From Streptomyces calvus (GTDB lineage Bacteria; Actinomycetota; Actinomycetes; Streptomycetales; Streptomycetaceae), in contig NZ_VCNP01000020.1 of the NCBI RefSeq assembly GCF_006782915.1, forward strand, positions 1 through 64,000: a stretch of DNA of 64,000 nucleotides, given 5' to 3'. The position numbers were made by a program, and so were the translations under genes. This document shows, piece after piece, positions 57,892 through 64,000 of the stretch. The notes under the pieces are model-generated. The model did not search any database and was not told where the DNA came from. It saw nothing but the letters and a program-made list of their open reading frames with translations. Position 1 is the stretch's first letter; each line of letters starts with the position of its first letter.

Positions 57892-59310
57892 TCAGCCCAT
57901 CTCCTCCAGCGTCTTGCCCTTCGTCTCCTTCACGAACTTCAGCACGAACGGGATGGAGAGCGCGGCGAAGGCCGTGTAGATCACGTAGGTGACCGACAGG
58001 TTCCAATCGGCCAGCGAGGGGAAGCTCGCGGTGATGGCCCAGTTGGCGATCCACTGCGCGGCGGCGGCGACGCCCAGCGCGGCGGCACGGATCCGGTTGG
58101 GGAACATCTCGCCGAGCATGACCCAGACGACCACACCCCACGACAGGGCGAAGAAGAGGACGAAGATGTGGGCGGCGACCAGGGCGACCCAGCCCTGGGT
58201 GGCGGGCAGCTTGCCGTCGACGAGGTCGAAGGAGAACGCCCAGGCCTCCAGCGCGAGGCCGATCACCATGCCGACCGAGCCGATGATCGCGAGCGGCCTG
58301 CGGCCGATGCGGTCGACGAAGATCATCGCGATGACGGTGCCGACGATGTTGATGATCGACGTGGTGAAGGAGTAGAAGAACGAGTCCGTCGGGTCGACGC
58401 CGACCGACTGCCACAGCGTCGAGGAGTAGTAGAACGCGACGTTGATGCCGACGAACTGCTGGAACACGGACAGGCCGATGCCGATCCAGACGATCGGCTT
58501 GAAGAAGAAGCTGCCGCCGAGCAGGTCCTTGAAGCTGGACTTCTCCTCGCGGTGCATCGCCGACTCGATCTCGCCGACACGGGCGTCGAGGTCGATGCTC
58601 CGGCCCTCGACCTCTTCGAGGATCTTCCGGGCGCGCTCGTGCTTGCCGACGGAGATCAGGTAGCGCGGGGACTCGGGGATGGCGAAGGAGAGCAGGCCGT
58701 AGAGGACGGCGGGGACGACCATGACGCCGAGCATCAACTGCCAGGCCTCCAGGCCCATCAGCTCGCCGCGCTGGTCGCCGTCGGCGGCGTTCAGGATGCC
58801 CCAGTTGACCAGCTGCGACACCGCGATACCGACGACGATCGCGGCCTGCTGGAAGGAGCCGAGCCGGCCGCGGTAGGCGGGCGGGGCGACCTCGGCGATG
58901 TAGGCCGGGCCGATCACGGAGGCCATGCCGATGGCGAAGCCGCCGACGACCCGCCAGAAGGCGAGGTCCCACAGCGAGAAGGGCAGCGCGGAGCCGACGG
59001 CGCTGACGGTGAACAGGACGGCGGCGATCTGCATGCACCGGATGCGGCCGATGCGGTCGGCTATTCGGCCGGCGGTGGCGGCGCCGATGGCGCAGCCGAT
59101 CAGGGCGACGGCGATGACCTGCGCGAGCGCGGCCGAGCCGATGTCGTAGCGGTCGCGGATGGCCTCGACGGCGCCGTTGATCACGGAGCTGTCGTAGCCG
59201 AAGAGGAAGCCTCCCATGGCGGCTGCCGCCGCGATGAAGACGACGTGCCCGAGATGTTCGGGGTGAGCCGTCCCGGCTCCTGACTGTTGTGCCTGCGCGG
59301 TGCTGGTCAC
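57892..59310 (-). CDS. glcP: Major-facilitator glucose permease GlcP
   Basis: 472 residues with 12 membrane helices. GGFLFGYDSSVINGAVEAI begins the sugar-porter family, and GRIADRIGRIRCMQ, PESPRYLISVGKHERA, QQFVGINVAFYYSSTLW and DRIGRRPLAII are its signatures. Length and position next to smc match the glucose transporter of S. coelicolor. GTG 59310 has GAGGAG 5 nt upstream. A promoter with a palindrome inside its spacer lies about 100 nt upstream, fitting sugar-dependent control. Confidence 0.9.
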   Translation of the reverse strand: MTSTAQAQQSGAGTAHPEHLGHVVFIAAAAAMGGFLFGYDSSVINGAVEAIRDRYDIGSAALAQVIAVALIGCAIGAATAGRIADRIGRIRCMQIAAVLFTVSAVGSALPFSLWDLAFWRVVGGFAIGMASVIGPAYIAEVAPPAYRGRLGSFQQAAIVVGIAVSQLVNWGILNAADGDQRGELMGLEAWQLMLGVMVVPAVLYGLLSFAIPESPRYLISVGKHERARKILEEVEGRSIDLDARVGEIESAMHREEKSSFKDLLGGSFFFKPIVWIGIGLSVFQQFVGINVAFYYSSTLWQSVGVDPTDSFFYSFTTSIINIVGTVIAMIFVDRIGRRPLAIIGSVGMVIGLALEAWAFSFDLVDGKLPATQGWVALVAAHIFVLFFALSWGVVVWVMLGEMFPNRIRAAALGVAAAAQWIANWAITASFPSLADWNLSVTYVIYTAFAALSIPFVLKFVKETKGKTLEEMG

Positions 59311-59403
59311 GTGTACTCCTCGGGCCACCGGCAACGTCGCCGGGTGGGGGTCAGCCCTTCGAGGTCCAGCTGAAGGTACCTGAAGGTGTAAGCAACGTTT
59401 CAG

Positions 59404-59431
59404 AGACTATGCCTTCAACTATTGAAGTCAA
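59404..59431 (-). promoter_or_regulatory. glcP promoter with embedded palindromic operator
   Basis: On the minus strand, TTGACT (59426-59431), 16 nt, then TAGTCT (59404-59409). The spacer holds a perfect 15-bp palindrome CTTCAATAGTTGAAG (59413-59427). Two further CTTCAG-type words (as CTGAAGG on the plus strand, 59370-59386) and a dyad GTTCAGAACTTGAAC at 59478-59492 flank it. A repressor or activator binding CTTCAA half-sites is likely; its identity is not evident. Confidence 0.6.
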
Positions 59432-59503
59432 TAGGCGCAGTCGTGTGAGATACGAGACGCCCAAGTGAAGGGATTACGTTCAGAACTTGAACAACTTGAG
59501 GCT

Positions 59504-62500
59504 TCAGCGGAGGCGCTGGCTGATGACCTTGGACACGCCGTCGCCCTGCATGGAGACGCCGTACAGCGCGTCGGCGACCTCCATGGTGCGCTTCTGGTGC
59601 GTGATCACGATCAGCTGGGAGGCCTCCTGCAGCTCCTGCATGATCCGGATCAGCCGCTGGAGGTTGGTGTCGTCGAGGGCGGCCTCGACCTCGTCCATGA
59701 CGTAGAACGGGCTGGGCCGCGCCTTGAAGATCGACACGAGCATCGCCACGGCGGTCAGCGACCGCTCGCCGCCGGAGAGCAGCGACAGCCGCTTGACCTT
59801 CTTGCCCGGCGGACGCGCCTCGACGTCCACGCCCGTGGTGAGCATGTTGTCGGGGTCGGTCAGCACCAGACGCCCCTCCCCGCCCGGGAAGAGCCGGGAG
59901 AACACGCCCTCGAACTCGCGGGCGGTGTCCCGGAAGGCCTCGGTGAAGACCTGCTCGACGCGTTCGTCGACCTCCTTGACGACCTGGAGCAGGTCCGCGC
60001 GGGTCTTCTTCAGGTCCTCCAGCTGCTCGCTGAGGAACTGGTGGCGTTCCTCCAGCGCCGCGAACTCCTCCAGGGCGAGCGGGTTCACCTTGCCGAGCTG
60101 CTGGTAGGCGCGTTCGGCCGCCTTCAGGCGCTTCTCCTGCTCGGCCCGTACGAAGGGGCGGGGCCGGTTGCGCGGGTGCTCCGGGTCCTCCGGCAGCTGC
60201 TCGCCCTCGGCGGGGGGCGAGGGCGGCACGGGCTGGTGCGGGCCGTACTCCGACACCAGCCCGGCCGGTTCGACACCCAGCTCCTCCAGCGCCCTGGTCT
60301 CCAGCTGCTCCATCCGCAGCCGTTTCTCGGCGCCGAGTACCTCGCCGCGGTGGACCGAATCCGTCAACTTGTCGAGTTCCGCCTTGAGATCGCGGCCCTC
60401 GGTGCGGGCGCGGGCGAGTTCCTGCTCGCGGTGGGCCTTGGCCGCCTCGGCGGCGGCGCGCTCCTCGTCGGCGCGGGCGACGGAGACCTCGATGTGCGCG
60501 AGCAGCTGGCGGGCGCCGGACGCGACGGCGCCGGCGACGGCCGCCTCGTGGCGCAGCCGGGCCCGGCGCTGCTCGGCCCGCGCGCGTGCCTCGCGCTCGG
60601 CGCGGGCCGCCCGGTCCAGGGAGTCGGCCCGCCCGGCGAGCCCTTTGACCCGTTCCTCGTGCGTACGGAGCTGGAGGCGGGCCTCCATCTCGGTCTGGCG
60701 GGCGTTGGCACCGTCGGCGGCGAGCCGGTCGCGCACGGAGGTGTCGGGTTCCTCCTCGAACGGCATCTCCTCCGCGACCGCCAGCCGTTCGGCGAGTTCC
60801 TCGACGTCGGTGAGCGCCTTGTCCAGGGCCTCCTGCGCCCGGGCCGCCGCGGCACCGGCCCGCTCGGCCTCCCCGGCCGCGCCGCGCGCCTGCCCGGCGA
60901 GCCGGCCGAGCTGCTGCGCGACGGAGGACTTCTCCCGGTCGGCGGCCCGGCGCCGCTCCCCCAGTTCCTCGACGAGCGCGGCGGCTTCCTGGCGCCGTTC
61001 CGCCGCCGCCCGCTGCTCCTGCTCCAGCTCCTCGCAGCGGGCGGCCAGTTCCTCGAGTTCGGCGGCGGCCTCGGCCACGGACGCCTGGACCTCCAGCAGG
61101 CTCGGGGCGCCGGCGGAACCGCCGTGGGCGAAGTGGGTGCCGAGGAGGTCGCCGTCGGCGGTGACGGCGGTGAGGTGGGGACGGGAGTGGACCAGGTCCA
61201 CGGCGTCGTCCAGGGTGGCGACGACCACGATGCCGTGCAGGAGTCGGCGTACCGCGGGCAGCAGTTCGGCGGGGCCGTGGACGAGGCGCTCCGCGGGGAT
61301 CGCCCCGGCGGGCAGCGCGGTGTCCGCGAGGTCACCGGGTTCGGTGCCCGGCGTGGACGCCTCGGCCGCCAGGAGCAGCGCGGCCCGGCCTCCGTCCTGT
61401 TTGCGCAGCAGCCGGATCGCCTCGGCCGCCTGGGTGGGGTTGGTGACCGCGACGGCGTCCGCCGCCGCGCCGAAGGCGGCCGCGACCGGGACCTCGTGGC
61501 CGGGTGTCACCGTCAGCAGTTCGGCGGCCGGGCCGAGGACTCCGGTGAGGCGGTCGCGGGCGCCGAGCAGTATGCCGGTGCCGTCCTTGCGGCGCAGGCC
61601 CAGCGCGAGGGCGTCGTGGCGGGCCTGTGTCGCCGCGCGGCCGCGTTCGGCCGCGGTGGCGGCCTCGCGGGCGGCGGTGAGGTCGGCCTCCGCTGCGGCG
61701 AGCCGCTGCCTGGCGGTCTCGTGCCGGGCGGCGAGTTCGGCGTCACCCTCGTCGAGGCCGTCGACCTCGGCCTTGAGCGTCTCGTACTCCTCCTGCGCGG
61801 CGACCGCCCGTTCCTGGGCCTCGTCGCGGGCGGCGGCCAGGCGTTCGATCTCGGCCTGTGCGGCGGCGGCCCGCGAACGGGCCGCGCCGACCTGCCCCTT
61901 GAGCCGGGCCAGGCCTTCGCGCCGGTCGGCGATGGCCCGTGCGGCGTCCTTCAGGCGCCGTTCCTCCTCGGCGAGTTCGCGTTCCAGCTCGGCGCGGTGC
62001 GCGACCGTGTCCTCCAGCGCGCGTTCGGCCGCCTCCAGGGCGGCCTCCAGCTCGGCCTCCTGTTCGCGGATGCGGGCGGCCTCGCGCTCCATGTCCTCGG
62101 GGTCGCGGCCGCGCCGCTCCTCGGGCGGCGCGGAGGTCGCGCTCTTCACACGCGCGTCGGCCAGTGACACGGTGCCGCGCACCCGCTCGGCGAGCCGGGA
62201 CAGCTCGTACCAGGTCTGCTGGGCGTTCTGCAGTCGCGGGGTGAGCCGGCGGACCTCGTCCTCCAGCAGGGCCTCCCGCTGGATGGCCTTCCTCAGCTCG
62301 GCCTCGGCCGCCTCCTTGCGCTCCTTGAGGGCGGTCTCGTCGGCGATCTCGGCCTGGAGCGCCTCACGCAGCCGTACGAGGTCGTCGGCGAGGAGGCGCA
62401 GCCGGGCGTCGCGCAGGTCGGCCTGGATGACGGCGGCCCGGCGCGCGACCGCGGCCTGCCGGCCCAGGGGCTTGAGCTGCCGCCGCAGCTCGTCGGTCAG

Positions 62501-63079
62501 GTCCTGCACCCGGGCGAGGTTGGCCTGCATCGCGTCCAGCTTGCGCAGCGCCTTCTCCTTGCGCTTGCGGTGCTTGAGGACGCCGGCGGCCTCCTCGATG
62601 AAGGCGCGGCGGCCCATCGGGTCGGCGTGGAGGACGGAGTCGAGCTGGCCCTGTCCGACGATGACGTGCATCTCGCGGCCGATGCCGGAGTCGGAGAGCA
62701 GTTCCTGGATGTCGAGCAGGCGGCAGGTGTCGCCGTTGATCTGGTACTCGCTGCCGCCGTTGCGGAACATGATCCGCGTGATGGTGACCTCGGCGTACTC
62801 GATGGGGAGGGCGCCGTCGGAGTTGTCGATGGTCAGTGACACCTCGGCGCGGCCCAGCGGTGGGCGGCCGGTGGTGCCGGCGAAGATGACGTCCTCCATC
62901 TTGCCGCCGCGCAGCGACTTGGCGCCCTGCTCGCCCATGACCCAGCTGAGCGCGTCCACGACGTTGGACTTGCCCGAGCCGTTCGGACCGACGACGCACG
63001 TGATGCCCGGTTCGAACCGGAGCGTGGTCGCCGAGGCGAACGACTTGAAGCCGCGGAGGGTCAGGGCCTTGAGGTGCAC
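59504..63079 (-). CDS. smc: Chromosome segregation ATPase SMC
   Basis: 1191 residues. Walker A is GPNGSGKSN at 31-39. A long coiled coil, the flexible hinge in the middle (GHEVPVAAAFGAAADAVAV), and a second coil rich in Ala/Glu/Arg follow. The ABC signature LSGGERS is at 1101-1107 and Walker B at FYVMDEVEAALDD (D1129, E1130). SMC condenses sister chromosomes, important for sporulation septation in Streptomyces. GTG 63079 gives the canonical VHLKALTLRGFKSFA start; TAGAGT 8 nt upstream suggests a leaderless mRNA. Confidence 0.96.
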   Translation of the reverse strand: MHLKALTLRGFKSFASATTLRFEPGITCVVGPNGSGKSNVVDALSWVMGEQGAKSLRGGKMEDVIFAGTTGRPPLGRAEVSLTIDNSDGALPIEYAEVTITRIMFRNGGSEYQINGDTCRLLDIQELLSDSGIGREMHVIVGQGQLDSVLHADPMGRRAFIEEAAGVLKHRKRKEKALRKLDAMQANLARVQDLTDELRRQLKPLGRQAAVARRAAVIQADLRDARLRLLADDLVRLREALQAEIADETALKERKEAAEAELRKAIQREALLEDEVRRLTPRLQNAQQTWYELSRLAERVRGTVSLADARVKSATSAPPEERRGRDPEDMEREAARIREQEAELEAALEAAERALEDTVAHRAELERELAEEERRLKDAARAIADRREGLARLKGQVGAARSRAAAAQAEIERLAAARDEAQERAVAAQEEYETLKAEVDGLDEGDAELAARHETARQRLAAAEADLTAAREAATAAERGRAATQARHDALALGLRRKDGTGILLGARDRLTGVLGPAAELLTVTPGHEVPVAAAFGAAADAVAVTNPTQAAEAIRLLRKQDGGRAALLLAAEASTPGTEPGDLADTALPAGAIPAERLVHGPAELLPAVRRLLHGIVVVATLDDAVDLVHSRPHLTAVTADGDLLGTHFAHGGSAGAPSLLEVQASVAEAAAELEELAARCEELEQEQRAAAERRQEAAALVEELGERRRAADREKSSVAQQLGRLAGQARGAAGEAERAGAAAARAQEALDKALTDVEELAERLAVAEEMPFEEEPDTSVRDRLAADGANARQTEMEARLQLRTHEERVKGLAGRADSLDRAARAEREARARAEQRRARLRHEAAVAGAVASGARQLLAHIEVSVARADEERAAAEAAKAHREQELARARTEGRDLKAELDKLTDSVHRGEVLGAEKRLRMEQLETRALEELGVEPAGLVSEYGPHQPVPPSPPAEGEQLPEDPEHPRNRPRPFVRAEQEKRLKAAERAYQQLGKVNPLALEEFAALEERHQFLSEQLEDLKKTRADLLQVVKEVDERVEQVFTEAFRDTAREFEGVFSRLFPGGEGRLVLTDPDNMLTTGVDVEARPPGKKVKRLSLLSGGERSLTAVAMLVSIFKARPSPFYVMDEVEAALDDTNLQRLIRIMQELQEASQLIVITHQKRTMEVADALYGVSMQGDGVSKVISQRLR

Positions 63080-63238
63080 GCCGCCGGACTCTACCCGCCG
63101 GGCTGGTCCCACTCCATGAACGCACGGTTTCGCGGGTGAACGCGCAGGGCACACCAGACGTTGAAGAAGGTGAAAGGATGTGCGGCACAGGCAGTGCCGG
63201 GCGGCGGGGCGCGGGGCACGGACCGGGACGCGGAGGAG

Positions 63239-63269
63239 AAAGAAAGAAGGGACGCCGGAGGCGTCCCTT
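63239..63269 (-). terminator. Rho-independent terminator with U-rich tail
   Basis: A perfect 10-bp stem (AAGGGACGCC and GGCGTCCCTT, loop TCC on the transcript) followed on the minus strand by TCTTTCTTTCT. This is one of the few U-tailed terminators in the window. It ends the small coiled-coil gene. Confidence 0.85.
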
Positions 63270-63306
63270 GCACTTCTGACTGCTTGGCGGTTGTGACGGG
63301 CGGCCC

Positions 63307-63344
63307 GATCACTGCGGTGCTGTTCGTGGAGCGGTGCAGTGATC
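63307..63344. repeat. Long inverted repeat overlapping the stop codon of the small gene
   Basis: GATCACTGC and GCAGTGATC are perfect 9-bp arms, extended by GGTGC/GCGGT-type partial pairing, around a loop of about 14 nt. It includes the last bases of the 67-residue gene and lies some 40 nt before the U-tailed terminator, so the mRNA 3' end has two hairpins. Confidence 0.7.
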
Positions 63345-63546
63345 AGGTGAGCGCAGGCTCCGCCTGGTGTGCGTCAACGCTCTCCATGATCCTGTCGTGA
63401 GAAGCGGCAGCCGTCAGCGCGTCGTTCTCCGCCTGGATCCGCACGAGCTCGGATTCCAGGTCCTGTACGCGCTGCTGGAGCCGTCGCATCTCGGCGAGGA
63501 GTCGAGGGTCGGAGCCGCCGACGTAACCGAGAAGCGCCTTTGCCAT
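63343..63546 (-). CDS. Small coiled-coil (leucine-zipper-like) protein
   Basis: 67 residues. MAKALLGYVGGSDPRLLAEM is followed by a heptad-type helix RRLQQRVQDLESELVRIQAE with Leu/Val at a/d positions. GGAGG lies 10 nt before the ATG. Similar short proteins are, in my recollection, conserved in Streptomyces without known function. It is transcribed towards smc but closed off by two hairpins, so it is probably monocistronic. Dimerisation is predicted; its role is unknown. Confidence 0.75.
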   Translation of the reverse strand: MAKALLGYVGGSDPRLLAEMRRLQQRVQDLESELVRIQAENDALTAAASHDRIMESVDAHQAEPALT

Positions 63547-63589
63547 GATGGATGGTCCTCCACAATGAGTGACCGACCGATGCGGTGTG

Positions 63590-63660
63590 GGTCGTCGAGG
63601 GATTCGCACCCGCGATGCTTGGCAGGCCTGGAGTTGTGCTGCCGTTCAGCCATGCCAAAC
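63590..63660 (-). other. Structured, tRNA-like stretch in the leader of the small coiled-coil gene
   Basis: On the minus strand TTGGCA and TGCCAA form a 6-bp stem (with GGC/GCC continuing inward) enclosing a perfect GCTG-AACGG-CAGC hairpin. Next comes GCGGGTGCGAATCCC, which resembles a tRNA T-arm (consensus GGTTCGAATCC). The acceptor stem does not close and the anticodon arm is unclear, so this is not a functional tRNA. It may be a degenerate tRNA, an attachment-site remnant or a structured 5' leader. Confidence 0.35.
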
Positions 63661-63924
63661 AGCTAAGGTGCGCGGGGCTTTCAGCGTCTCACCAAAAAGT
63701 TTGAGGGTCAACACGATCACGCCCCGTATTGGCGGACAACCGGGCGCGCACGGCCGGACGACGGCGGCGCCGCTTCACTCGCGGGTCCTCGGGGCGTGAC
63801 GATCATCTTGGCGGCCGGCGCCGCCCGGGGCAAGGGGTGGGCGCCGATCACCAGGACGTTTTCCGCGGGAACGGGCCGTCGCACCGCGCGCCCGGGTGCC
63901 CGGAAGCCTTCGCCGGGGCGGGGG

Positions 63925-64000
63925 TCAGCGGACGGCGAAGCCGTCGTAGCCGCCGCGCGGTGTGTCCCAGATCTCCGTCACTCCGTCCACGCGCCCGGGC
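63925..64000 (-). CDS. 3' end of an unidentified gene cut by the window edge
   Basis: The last 25 codons read ...GRVDGVTEIWDTPRGGYDGFAVR and a TGA at 63925. Composition looks coding (GC-rich third positions, no stops), but too little is present to name it. Between it and the small coiled-coil gene (63547-63924) there is no gene, only the tRNA-like stretch and possible promoter sequence. Confidence 0.5.
   Translation of the reverse strand, partial: PGRVDGVTEIWDTPRGGYDGFAVR

Noticed and set aside
63590..63660. Functional tRNA gene
   Set aside because: The T-arm-like sequence is present, but the acceptor stem does not pair and no clear anticodon loop is found.

Overview
The window is a piece of a high-GC actinobacterial chromosome, almost certainly Streptomyces. 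GTG starts are common, the sporulation sigma gene whiG and the differentiation gene nsdA are present, and there is a four-gene type I signal peptidase cluster. From memory, the gene order matches the S. coelicolor core region around SCO5575 to SCO5657, read backwards. Calls rest on reading translated sequence, motifs and spacing. No database search was run.

Layout. 1-3.6 kb: polyamine-type catabolism (gamma-aminobutyraldehyde dehydrogenase, Lrp/AsnC regulator, class III aminotransferase). 3.7-8.4 kb: a small ABC exporter pair, a VOC protein, a LOG-family protein and an LAETG sortase substrate. 8.5-13.2 kb: a TPP-riboswitch-controlled thiamine ABC operon, followed by a mycothiol-dependent-isomerase-like gene broken by a one-base frameshift. 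13.2-14.4 kb: rlmN. 14.6-26.4 kb: the accessory part. It holds a secreted FG-GAP/DNRLRE protein divergent from a 2309-residue RHS/YD-repeat protein. That protein ends in an Ala/Arg/Lys-rich linker, a Hint autoprotease and a putative nuclease tip. Downstream are a translationally coupled acidic candidate immunity gene, two small orphan genes and a decayed copy of the toxin 3' end. 26.5-31.1 kb: rpsB-tsf-pyrH-frr-cdsA. 31.4-37.9 kb: M23 peptidase, TetR regulator, whiG, dprA-comM-yraN and a DUF2469 gene. 37.9-44.8 kb: rpsP-khpA-rimM-trmD-rplS-sipWXYZ-Nudix. 45.1-47.2 kb: SprT-like metallopeptidase and a methyltransferase. 47.4-53.4 kb: ffh, then amtB-glnK-glnD behind a GlnR-type box. 53.6-63.1 kb: nsdA, a Prim-Pol-like gene, ftsY, glcP and smc. 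63.1-64 kb: a small coiled-coil protein, a structured tRNA-like stretch and the 3' end of an unidentified gene.

How it fits together. Most of the window is housekeeping: translation (S2, S16, L19, EF-Ts, RRF, TrmD, RimM, RlmN), protein targeting (Ffh, FtsY) and processing (four Sip proteases), nitrogen sensing (AmtB, GlnK, GlnD), chromosome organisation (SMC) and development (WhiG, NsdA). The RHS toxin/immunity neighbourhood is the clear variable island. Its fossil 3' end and orphan small genes suggest successive replacement of toxin tips. Several genes (LOG, TetR, sipZ, smc) have a -10-like hexamer 6-8 nt before the start codon, as in leaderless Streptomyces transcripts. Two places look frameshifted: the isomerase-like gene clearly, and the sipX 3' end possibly.
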